DNA from: CAZCEC01 sp964497615
GTDB taxonomy: Bacteria > Chloroflexota > Anaerolineae > Anaerolineales > UBA6663
NCBI GenBank assembly: GCA_964497615.1
Contig: CAZCEC010000030.1
Span: 10,062 to 74,061 of the forward strand
Reading direction: 5' to 3'
DNA length: 64,000 bases
A model generated the notes under the pieces. That model was given only the letters and a program-made list of their open reading frames with translations. It ran no database searches and was not told the origin of the DNA. The first letter of the stretch is position 1. Every line of letters begins with the position of its first letter. Shown here one piece after another: positions 1 through 6,661 of the stretch. A program made the position numbers and the translations under genes.

Positions 1-699
1 GAATTGCCGCAGGTGTTGGCGCGGCTCGTTGCCGGCGCACGGCTGGGCAACAACCTGTCGGTCGCCGCTGAGCACGTGGCGCACTTTGGCCCGCCCCTCT
101 GCCGCGAGGACTGGGTCTATATCGGCGCACAGCTGCGCGCCAATGCGCCGCCGGAGCAGGTGTTCAAAGTGGTCAGCTTGCGGCGCGGAAGCCAACTCCT
201 CAATAGCATCTTGGAGCTGCTCTTGCTGCAGCAAGCGCGCCGGACGCCGCTCAGCGAGGCGCTGCCCATGATCCAGGAGTCGCTGGAAGAGCGGGTACGC
301 ACCATTCGGCGCGCGCGCACCAAGATGAAAGGACCGATCCGCGAGCTTTGGATTGTATGCGCGGCGCCCTTTGCGGCTGTTCTGGTACTGCGGCTCATGT
401 CGCCCGAATTCACGGCGATCTACAGCACAGGGATTGGTCAGGTGTTGCTCCTGGTGGGGTGGGGCATGGCGACGATTGCTTTCAGCCTAGCCCACCGTTC
501 GTTCAGTCAGGCCCTGCGTCGCGAGACGGACTTTGCCGGCGGACTGAAGCCCACACCCCGCCCGCCGTTGACGCCAAGGGGCCCGGCTGCCAGCGCTACC
601 ACTGGCGCAGGCCTTAGGCGAGCACCATCTTCACTCGCTGGCCTCACAGCATCGCCTCAAACCCAAGTTGCCGGTGAAAGGAATGAGCCGCATGCCTGA
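1..699 (+). CDS. TadB-like pilus assembly membrane protein, 5' truncated
   Basis: The reading frame is open from base 1, so the gene starts upstream of the window; the visible part is about 232 residues. It resembles the GspF/TadB (T2SSF) fold: a soluble helical stretch rich in Leu/Arg, then two hydrophobic segments at about residues 118-135 and 142-165. TadB and TadC form the inner-membrane platform on which the Tad ATPase drives pilin assembly. The last 50 or so residues are rich in Pro, Ala and Thr and look unlike a T2SSF C-terminus. The stop overlaps the start of the TadC-like gene by 8 nt, which implies translational coupling. The family call rests on weak similarity plus the pilin and TadC-like neighbours. 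Confidence 0.6.
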   Translation, partial: ELPQVLARLVAGARLGNNLSVAAEHVAHFGPPLCREDWVYIGAQLRANAPPEQVFKVVSLRRGSQLLNSILELLLLQQARRTPLSEALPMIQESLEERVRTIRRARTKMKGPIRELWIVCAAPFAAVLVLRLMSPEFTAIYSTGIGQVLLLVGWGMATIAFSLAHRSFSQALRRETDFAGGLKPTPRPPLTPRGPAASATTGAGLRRAPSSLAGLTASPQTQVAGERNEPHA

Positions 700-1633
700 T
701 CTCCTACCTTTCCACGTCTTCTTTGGCCTCCTGGCAGCGTTGGGTATTTGGCTGCTGCTATATGGCATTCGCCGCGCATACCAGCCTCCCATGTCGCCGC
801 TGGCGTCCCATGACGTGCAGTCGAGCGAGCCGAGTGAGCCTGTGAGTGCTTTGCCGCGTTTCGCGCAGCTGCGCTGGTCTCAGCCCGTGAGCGCGCTTGG
901 GCAGCGGTTGCTCGGGAAGCGGGATGCCGAGCAGCTAGAAGACCGGCTGCGGCGCTCGGGTTGGCGTTATGGCTCCGTGGGCGATTACTACGGCTCCAAA
1001 ATCGCGACTGCTGTGACCTTCTTTGTTGCCGGTGCCATATGCGGCCTGTTGCTTGGGTTATCGGTGCCGGTCATCACGGTAACTGCCGGCGCGGTGGGCC
1101 TTTGGGGCTTGTTTCTTCCCGATTTGGAACTGCGCGCCACAGTCCGAGAGCGTCGCGAAGCGCTCTACCGCGAAATGGCCTGGACGCTTGACCGCGTGGC
1201 GCTAGTCATGCGGACGGGCGAGGCGCTGGAGCCTGCCCTCCAGCGTGTGGCTGGAGAGTCCTTTGCCTGGCTTTCAGGCGGTAGTGGCGGGTTGTTCACG
1301 GCCCTGCTGCGCGATATCGCGGCGGAGTTGGCCGCCCAGCGCCACGACGTGGCGGAGCTGTTGAGCGAACTAAGCCGCACCTTGCCCGAAGACATGCCTG
1401 AGTTGGACGAGTTTCTCCAGGCTGTACAGATCAACCTGGAAAAGCGGCAGCCCATCGTGGATCAATTGCGAGCACTAGCCAGGACTATGCGTGATCGGCT
1501 GAACAATCGGATCGAGGAGACAACCCAGAAGGCGGAGTTAAAGGTCGTGGCCCTCACATCCGGCGTAATCGTCCCAGCCCTTCTGGTAGTGGTGCTTGGG
1601 GCGGCCATCCTGGGGTTCGTGGCCAATTTCTGA
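692..1633 (+). CDS. TadC-like type II secretion F-domain membrane protein
   Basis: This is a 313-residue inner-membrane platform protein of the TadC/GspF class, expected to pair with the preceding TadB-like protein in pilus assembly. An N-terminal membrane segment (about residues 5-22) is followed by a Pro/Ser-rich linker. A hydrophobic pair near 105-150 comes next, then a long amphipathic helical T2SSF domain, and a final membrane helix at the C-terminus. That order is typical of TadC. I chose ATG 692 because AAAGGA lies at 677-682 with 9 nt spacing; the ATG at 683 would sit directly on that Shine-Dalgarno site. It overlaps the upstream gene by 8 nt. Confidence 0.78.
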   Translation: MPDLLPFHVFFGLLAALGIWLLLYGIRRAYQPPMSPLASHDVQSSEPSEPVSALPRFAQLRWSQPVSALGQRLLGKRDAEQLEDRLRRSGWRYGSVGDYYGSKIATAVTFFVAGAICGLLLGLSVPVITVTAGAVGLWGLFLPDLELRATVRERREALYREMAWTLDRVALVMRTGEALEPALQRVAGESFAWLSGGSGGLFTALLRDIAAELAAQRHDVAELLSELSRTLPEDMPELDEFLQAVQINLEKRQPIVDQLRALARTMRDRLNNRIEETTQKAELKVVALTSGVIVPALLVVVLGAAILGFVANF

Positions 1634-1640
1634 CGCAGCG

Positions 1641-1686
1641 TGAGGACTCACTGAGGACTCCCAGTGTGTTGGTCGACCTACACTGG
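1641..1686. promoter_or_regulatory. Direct and inverted repeats upstream of the pilin gene
   Basis: The 153-nt gap before the pilin holds two copies of TGAGGACTC (1641-1649 and 1652-1660). An inverted repeat follows, CCAGTGT (1661-1667) with ACACTGG (1680-1686), whose loop contains the palindrome GGTCGACC (1671-1678). No T-run follows, so it is not a classical terminator. It may bind a regulator of pilin expression or act as an RNA element; this is inference. Confidence 0.4.
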
Positions 1687-1786
1687 TTCATGAAACGGCG
1701 AAGAGCTTACTTGGGAGGTGCTATGGCGTAGACATATGGGACGAAGGCAGTTATTTCATCGGCGGTGCCGTTCAAGGAGCTAACAA

Positions 1787-1972
1787 ATGCTGGCTAATGC
1801 GAAGGGGCAACTGCAAGCGCTGTGGAAAGACGAAGATGGGCTGTCGGCGACCGAGTACGCCATCCTGTTCGTGGTCCTGCTGGTCTTCATCGTGGCCGGC
1901 ATCCGGGTGCTCGGCCCCAAGATTGTGGATTTGTTCAACCGCGCGGGCGCGGCGCTGGACGCGGCCGGCTGA
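1787..1972 (+). CDS. flp: Flp/Fap-type major pilin
   Basis: This 61-residue protein has the layout of a class III (type IVc, Flp) prepilin. A short charged leader is followed by E-D-G-L-S-A-T-E-Y around residues 16-24 and one long hydrophobic helix to about residue 42, then a short Gly/Ala-rich tail. The Glu-Tyr pair after the processing site is the Flp hallmark. Cleavage by the A24 prepilin peptidase at 20515 and polymerisation by the TadB/TadC platform are expected. AAGGAG lies 7-8 nt upstream of the ATG. A stable hairpin follows the stop. Confidence 0.9.
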   Translation: MLANAKGQLQALWKDEDGLSATEYAILFVVLLVFIVAGIRVLGPKIVDLFNRAGAALDAAG

Positions 1973-1987
1973 GCGGCCAACGACAGG

Positions 1988-2017
1988 CGGCGGCCAGGTC
2001 ATGGGGCCTGGCCGCCG
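1988..2017 (+). promoter_or_regulatory. Perfect 11-bp hairpin between pilin and TadE-like gene
   Basis: CGGCGGCCAGG (1988-1998) is exactly complementary to CCTGGCCGCCG (2007-2017) with an 8-nt loop. No T-run follows, and the next gene's AGGAGG begins at about 2020. It is best read as a partial terminator or an mRNA 3'-end stabiliser that would keep pilin mRNA in excess over the downstream minor components. Confidence 0.65.
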
Positions 2018-2033
2018 TCAGGAGGTATGACAG

Positions 2034-2450
2034 ATGGCTCTGAAGTCTCTCAGGCAAAGCGAAAAGGGTGTGACCTCAGCCGAGTTTGCGCTGGTGCTGC
2101 CGACCTTCCTTCTGGCGGTCATGGTCCTGTTCGCGGTGGCGCTGTGGCTGTTCAGCTTGCTCCTGGCCGGCACTGGCGTGCCGACAGGCGCGCGTGCCGC
2201 TGGGACTGAGGCGGGTTTGGGTGGTGGCTATGCTCGGCTACAGACCATCATGGGGATAGTTCAGCCAGCCGCCGGGGCAGCAGGCGCCGCCCCGCCCACG
2301 CAAAGCCCGGCATGGGGCTCGACGCCGCGAGCCAGATGCTGCTGGTGGGTTTCACTTGCCGCTATTGGGCGACTTGTCAGTTCGTTTGCGGGCGGGTGCG
2401 CAAGGCCGCGATTGGCGCTTTTGGGCTGGCAAGCCAAGCGATGGCTGTGA
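2034..2450 (+). CDS. TadE-like pseudopilin, probably frameshifted near its C-terminus
   Basis: The N-terminus is a clear TadE motif: a charged leader, then S-A-E-F-A-L-V-L-P and a long hydrophobic helix up to about residue 45. TadE proteins are minor pseudopilins of Tad systems. AGGAGG at 2020-2024 supports ATG 2034. From about 2280 the frame gives a Cys/Trp-rich sequence unlike TadE. The +1 frame from about 2290 to a TAA at 2452-2454 instead gives a charged tail ending W-R-F-W-A-G-K-P-S-D-G, a more natural TadE ending just before the next Shine-Dalgarno. I therefore suspect a one-base indel between 2260 and 2330, either real or a draft error. Confidence 0.68.
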   Translation: MALKSLRQSEKGVTSAEFALVLPTFLLAVMVLFAVALWLFSLLLAGTGVPTGARAAGTEAGLGGGYARLQTIMGIVQPAAGAAGAAPPTQSPAWGSTPRARCCWWVSLAAIGRLVSSFAGGCARPRLALLGWQAKRWL

Positions 2451-2467
2451 CTAACGAAGGAGTATCC

Positions 2468-2905
2468 ATGATCCATACCGCAGTGTTTCGGGGACGACGT
2501 TGTGAGCGCGGACAAGCGGCCGTCGAATTAGTGGCAATCCTGCCGTTGTTAGTGTTCATGATCTTGGGGTTGCTCTTCATCGGCCGGGTGCTGTACATCC
2601 ACCTGGCTCTTATTACGGCGACGAACGACTGTGCGACTGCTGCCGCCCAGGCCGTGCGGTCCGATCAAGCTTATCGGCAAGGCAACGCGGCGCGCAGCCA
2701 AAGCCTGTCTACCTTTGCTGTGCCGCAGGACAACCCCGGCGGCCTGTCAGTCTCCAACGATGCCACATGCCAGACCGGCTATACACCTGAGGCGACGATC
2801 TTTTCCTGGGGCGGAGGTACCTGGCATCCGAAGATCTTCACGATCTACTACCAGTTCAGTCAACCCCGCCAGCCCTATAAGTCGGATTGGCGTTTAGCGG
2901 AATAG
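2468..2905 (+). CDS. TadE/TadG-like pseudopilin
   Basis: This is a 145-residue protein with a short basic N-terminus, then R-G-Q-A-A-V-E-L-V-A-I-L-P and a hydrophobic helix (about residues 18-45), the standard TadE/TadG signature. The rest is a polar extracytoplasmic domain with two Cys. Start ATG 2468 is preceded by AAGGAG at a good distance; the same frame is open further upstream but lacks a comparable site. It lies in the pilus block between another TadE-like gene and small membrane proteins. It is probably a minor pilus component or tip/priming protein. Confidence 0.8.
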   Translation: MIHTAVFRGRRCERGQAAVELVAILPLLVFMILGLLFIGRVLYIHLALITATNDCATAAAQAVRSDQAYRQGNAARSQSLSTFAVPQDNPGGLSVSNDATCQTGYTPEATIFSWGGGTWHPKIFTIYYQFSQPRQPYKSDWRLAE

Positions 2906-2914
2906 GCAGACGGA

Positions 2915-3424
2915 ATGGACTTGGCGAGAAGCAGCGCGCTGATGGCAGTGCTGGCCGAGGTGATGCAGTGGGCAGGTGGGTTGGCCGCCATCTACTTCAC
3001 GGTAGCGCTCTTGATGACCACAGCCCAGGCTCACGTGGGGGCCATCTCTGGGCGGGCGGGCGTTATGGCCGAGCTCTACGAACGCGCTATCCCCGTCATC
3101 GTCTGCCTGGCCGTTGTCGCGAGTGCAGCCGCACTGGGGAACGCCATCAGCCAATCGATGGCTGGGGGCGTGCAAGATGCGGTCGGGGCTGTGGCGCTCT
3201 GGCGGGGCCTGGCCGAGTTTGTGGTGGAGGCCGTCATTCTGTCGGTCGGAGCCAGTTTGGCGGTTGGTTTTGCGAGCGGTGTGCTGGGAGCGCAGTTGGG
3301 CCTCCTGAGCGGGCAACCAGGCACCATGGCGGCAGTCACTGCGCGGCTCCTGCTGGTCACCGTAACCGGTGTTCTCACATTGCTGGCCGTTCGGCTGGCG
3401 GGCTTAGTGATTTCCTTGATCTGA
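2915..3424 (+). CDS. Small polytopic membrane protein of unknown function
   Basis: I do not recognise this 169-residue protein. It has about four hydrophobic segments (near residues 18-38, 58-80, 100-122 and 142-166), Ala/Gly/Val-rich, with few charges between them. It lies 9 nt after the TadE/G-like gene and 19 nt before a small secreted or membrane protein, in a tightly packed train, so it is likely co-expressed with the pilus and secretion genes. It could be a channel or scaffold component of the T4SS. No catalytic motif is visible. Confidence 0.6.
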   Translation: MDLARSSALMAVLAEVMQWAGGLAAIYFTVALLMTTAQAHVGAISGRAGVMAELYERAIPVIVCLAVVASAAALGNAISQSMAGGVQDAVGAVALWRGLAEFVVEAVILSVGASLAVGFASGVLGAQLGLLSGQPGTMAAVTARLLLVTVTGVLTLLAVRLAGLVISLI

Positions 3425-3443
3425 CCATAGGAGTGATTGCACG

Positions 3444-3746
3444 ATGAACAACCAACATTTACGTGGCAAAGGGTTTGGCTGGCTCGTGGTCTTGGTCACC
3501 CTGACCATCATGCTGACTGGACCGGCGGGGCTGGTTCAGGCTAGTGATGTCTACCAGGGCACCCCGCCTGACGGCAGCGGGGCAGTGCAGCCCCTCGTTG
3601 ACTTGGTGACCAGCGTTGCCAAGCTATTCATTCAGTTCTTTGTCTTCTCAAGCGTGGCAGTCTTTGCCGTCAGCGTAGCGCGTGGCTTTTGGTCGGCCCA
3701 AATCGCCAATCTGGTGGGCAGCCCCATGGGGGTGAGCCAGGCCTGA
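3444..3746 (+). CDS. Small two-helix T4SS pilin/VirB2-like protein, interrupted by in-frame TGA
   Basis: The visible product is 100 residues: a basic N-terminus and a signal-peptide-like helix (about 11-32) ending near an Ala-Ser, a polar loop, then one membrane helix (about 55-78). The same frame continues cleanly after TGA 3744-3746 for another 40 codons, encoding a second membrane helix and ending at TGA 3867-3869, 12 nt before the next gene. Signal peptide plus two helices matches conjugative VirB2/TrbC-like pilins in layout, although sequence similarity is not obvious. The TGA could be a nonsense mutation, a sequencing error for TGG or CGA, or a recoding site. Confidence 0.6.
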   Translation: MNNQHLRGKGFGWLVVLVTLTIMLTGPAGLVQASDVYQGTPPDGSGAVQPLVDLVTSVAKLFIQFFVFSSVAVFAVSVARGFWSAQIANLVGSPMGVSQA

Positions 3747-3869
3747 CTCAACATCATCGCGGCAGTTTTCATCTTTATCCTGGCTGTGATGTCTACGACC
3801 TTCGTCAGTATCGTGTTCGATGCCGTCAAGGGTTACGTGGATACCTCGATCCCCATCCCGCAGTTCTGA
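3747..3869 (+). other. In-frame continuation of the small two-helix protein after TGA
   Basis: These 40 codons after the internal TGA keep the upstream frame. They encode a strongly hydrophobic helix (L-N-I-I-A-A-V-F-I-F-I-L-A-V-M type) followed by a polar tail ending I-P-Q-F. No start codon with a Shine-Dalgarno precedes this part, so it is unlikely to be an independent gene. The conserved hydrophobic pattern suggests the full-length protein was recently functional or is still made by read-through. Confidence 0.6.
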
Positions 3870-3881
3870 GGACGCGACGAA

Positions 3882-6155
3882 ATGCGACCTGTAATGTGGT
3901 GGAAATGGGTTGGCGCATTGCTTCTTGGCTTGTTGGTCGTGTCGGCCGTGGTCAGGCCGGCGATGGCGGCTGGACCAATGGTTGAGCCGGCCAGGCAGTC
4001 CACGCCGGTGGCAACGCCGCAGTACGGGCAGACGCCGGTTGCGACGGCTGTTCCTAGCTCGACGGCCACGCCGGAGCCACCGCCACCCATCGTGGAAAAC
4101 ATCTTCCACATCATTCGTTTCCCGTTCGCGACCATGATGGACGCGGTGGTGCAGATGAGCAACAAGATCTTGCTGCAATCCTATCGCGAAGCTGGACAAC
4201 GGTTCACCGGAGCGCTGGATGCGCTCGTGACGGGGCCGTATGGACTCGCGCCTGATGTGGCCGCCGGCGCACCAACACCGCTCTTTGAGAACCTGGTTCT
4301 CCCGCATTGGCGCGTCACGCTGACAGCCGCCCTCCTGTTGCTGCCGGTGACGCTCATGCTCACCGCAGTAAGCGCTCTGCGGCTTGGCGCGACGTCAGCG
4401 CTCGGGCTGGCTGATCTCAAGGAGGCGCTTTTTGGGTGGCTGATTTCGGCGGGGGCGGCCGGCAGCTCATACTATCTACTGAGCCTAGGCCACCGGTTGA
4501 GCGTGGCCACGGCCGGCAGCCTGCTCGCCGCCGACTTTGGTACACGCGTGACCGGGGCGACGCTGGCCGGGGCGTTCTTTAATGTCACCGCCTTGGTAGC
4601 TCTCGCGGGCAACCTGTTGACCTCCCCCATCGTGTTGTACCTCGCCTTCTTCGGCCTGTTCCTGGCATCGAGCGTCATGTTGGGCCTGGGGTTGGCGCTG
4701 ACCGCTTACACCGCCTTGGTCTATCTCTTGACCGCCTTAGCGCCGGTGGTGCTGGTGTTGGGGACGCTGCCACCCTTGCGTTGGGTGCAAGCGCTGTGGC
4801 TCAAATCCGTCGTTGTCATCTTTCTGATCCCGGTGGTAGATGCGCTACTTCTCAAAGCCGCTGTCTCGTTGTTCTACGACCTGCTTTCCGCGCAGGGCAG
4901 TGGCGATGTGGGCACCTTCATCGCGGGTGTGTTCATTACCGCCGGCGTCGTTAGCGTCCTAATCGCCATCAACTTCAAGGTCGGCGAGTCTGTTTTTGGT
5001 GCGCTGGCTGAGGTTCATCGGCAAGCGTTTGACGCCACCATGGGCATGGTGAAGCTGGCCGCGGTCGCTGTTGGTTTCGCCGCTGGTGGACTGGCCATTG
5101 GCGCTGGATCCGGCGCAATGGCTGGGGCAGGCGGCGCAGGTGAAGCTGGCGCCGCTGTTGCCGCCGGCGGTCCGCCGGTCGCAGGTGGGCCAGGTGGTGC
5201 GGTGGGGGGCGCTTCCGTAGCAAGCGCTGGTAACGGCGGGGCCGGAGCGTCATCCGCCGCGCAACCTGGGTCAGCCCTGGCTCAATCGAACAGCGGTCTT
5301 GGACCCGGCGGGATTGCCCGACGCATGGCTCAGCTCCTGAACGGCTCGCCCGGAGACGCACCGGCGCTGGAAACTAACGCTGGTTCCGCTGACCAACCAG
5401 CGGCTCAAGATCAGGCGCAGAGAGCGAGCGTATCGGATGAGAGCCATGGGGCGCCGCAAACTGACACACCTGTAGGCGCGGCTGAACCAAGTGGCTCGGA
5501 GGTTACTGGTGGCACGCCGCTTCCGCAGACGTCCGGCAGTGACGCGCAATTGCGTCGGGCCCGTCTGGCAGGCAGCTTCGGTCGGGCATTGGCCCACAGT
5601 ACTCGTAATCCGGTGCTCCAGGGACTCGGTCTCGGGCTGCAAGCGCGCGAACTCGCCGCTGCGCACCAGGCGGAACAGCTTCAATCCGCGACTGGGAACG
5701 GTGGGTCGGCAGCGAACGGCATAAGCCCTGCGTCAATGGCGGGCGCATTGCGCTGGTCCAATCGTGATCTCAGTCACTTGCCCAATGACCTGTTTGACCC
5801 AGGTCGGGACAATACCGAACTGATGGCTGGCGGCTTGCATCAGGCCTTTGTGAGCAGTGGGCGTGCAACGCGTATGCAAGATATGGTTGGAGTGGCCCAA
5901 GAAAGCTATGGCGCATGGAGGCAGCAAGGTCAACCAGGCGGGCTCGCTGCCCAGCGGGAATTGTTTGAGGCGATGCTCGACCCGAACACCAAGACCAGCC
6001 CCGAAGCATTGGTAAGTAACCTCGAGTCTTTGGCGTCCCGCCACGGGTTTCAGCTGAACGGAAACATTGCAGCAGCCGCGCGTTTAGCGTTTGCCCGCAG
6101 TCAAGACAGCGGAGCCGGCGAGATACCGGGTCCATCATCCCAAAGGAGAAGTTAG
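3882..6155 (+). CDS. VirB6/TrbL-like polytopic conjugal transfer membrane protein
   Basis: This 757-residue protein has a signal peptide (about 1-30), a Pro/Thr-rich linker (35-70), a soluble stretch, then six to eight membrane helices between about 135 and 400. A low-complexity Gly/Ala region follows (about 400-500), then a long hydrophilic C-terminal tail. VirB6/TrbL proteins share this pattern and form the inner-membrane channel of type IV secretion systems. It directly precedes PrgI-like and VirB4 genes, which supports the role. The last helix is followed by a segment (A-E-V-H-R-Q-A-F) like the cytoplasmic exit of TrbL proteins. The long tail is of unknown function. Confidence 0.72.
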   Translation: MRPVMWWKWVGALLLGLLVVSAVVRPAMAAGPMVEPARQSTPVATPQYGQTPVATAVPSSTATPEPPPPIVENIFHIIRFPFATMMDAVVQMSNKILLQSYREAGQRFTGALDALVTGPYGLAPDVAAGAPTPLFENLVLPHWRVTLTAALLLLPVTLMLTAVSALRLGATSALGLADLKEALFGWLISAGAAGSSYYLLSLGHRLSVATAGSLLAADFGTRVTGATLAGAFFNVTALVALAGNLLTSPIVLYLAFFGLFLASSVMLGLGLALTAYTALVYLLTALAPVVLVLGTLPPLRWVQALWLKSVVVIFLIPVVDALLLKAAVSLFYDLLSAQGSGDVGTFIAGVFITAGVVSVLIAINFKVGESVFGALAEVHRQAFDATMGMVKLAAVAVGFAAGGLAIGAGSGAMAGAGGAGEAGAAVAAGGPPVAGGPGGAVGGASVASAGNGGAGASSAAQPGSALAQSNSGLGPGGIARRMAQLLNGSPGDAPALETNAGSADQPAAQDQAQRASVSDESHGAPQTDTPVGAAEPSGSEVTGGTPLPQTSGSDAQLRRARLAGSFGRALAHSTRNPVLQGLGLGLQARELAAAHQAEQLQSATGNGGSAANGISPASMAGALRWSNRDLSHLPNDLFDPGRDNTELMAGGLHQAFVSSGRATRMQDMVGVAQESYGAWRQQGQPGGLAAQRELFEAMLDPNTKTSPEALVSNLESLASRHGFQLNGNIAAAARLAFARSQDSGAGEIPGPSSQRRS

Positions 6156-6158
6156 TCG

Positions 6159-6653
6159 ATGCGACCTCCGACTCGAATTGACGTTTCCGAACGCCGTTTC
6201 CTGGGCCTCACCTATCGCCAACTCGGTATCCTGGTGACCGCTGGTGGATTGGCCCTCGTCTGCCTGGTCGGTCTGAAGGCCTGGCCACTCTGGCTAAGGA
6301 TAGGGCTTGTGATTGGCACCCTCAGCCTGGGCCTGGTCTGGGCGTTTTGGCAGGCCCATGGGCTGACCCTTGAGCAACGCTTGCTGGATGCCCTGGTCTT
6401 CCACCGCCGGACGCGGCACTTGCTGCACCGTGCTGTGCGTGACCTCAACCAGGGGCGCGCAACGTGGCCGGCCGCCGAGCCCAAGCGGCAGGCGGCGCCA
6501 CGACAGGCAGCTCAGACGGCTACGCTTTCCTGGTCGCCAACGCTGCTGTGGATCACGGCTAACGCGCTTGGCATGGCTATTTTGGCGTTCCTGACTGTGT
6601 GGCTATGGCAGGGTGGGGCGCACCAACTCGCCCTCCTTTGGCAACCGCTCTAG
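6159..6653 (+). CDS. PrgI/VirB3-like T4SS membrane protein
   Basis: The protein has 164 residues. It opens with P-T-R-I-D-V-S-E-R-R-F-L-G-L-T-Y-R-Q-L, the typical PrgI-family N-terminus, followed by two closely spaced membrane helices (about 22-42 and 48-66). A basic segment containing an R-R-T-R-H-L-L run follows, and one more membrane helix near the C-terminus (about 130-152). PrgI/VirB3 proteins anchor the VirB4 ATPase at the inner membrane. Here it begins 4 nt after the VirB6-like stop and ends 9 nt before the VirB4 start, the usual order in Gram-positive-type T4SS operons. Confidence 0.75.
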   Translation: MRPPTRIDVSERRFLGLTYRQLGILVTAGGLALVCLVGLKAWPLWLRIGLVIGTLSLGLVWAFWQAHGLTLEQRLLDALVFHRRTRHLLHRAVRDLNQGRATWPAAEPKRQAAPRQAAQTATLSWSPTLLWITANALGMAILAFLTVWLWQGGAHQLALLWQPL

Positions 6654-6661
6654 GACCAACC

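Noticed and set aside
1690..1731. 13-codon leader peptide ahead of the pilin
   Set aside because: A short frame exists (M-K-R-R-R-A-Y-L) but has no clear Shine-Dalgarno and could be chance.
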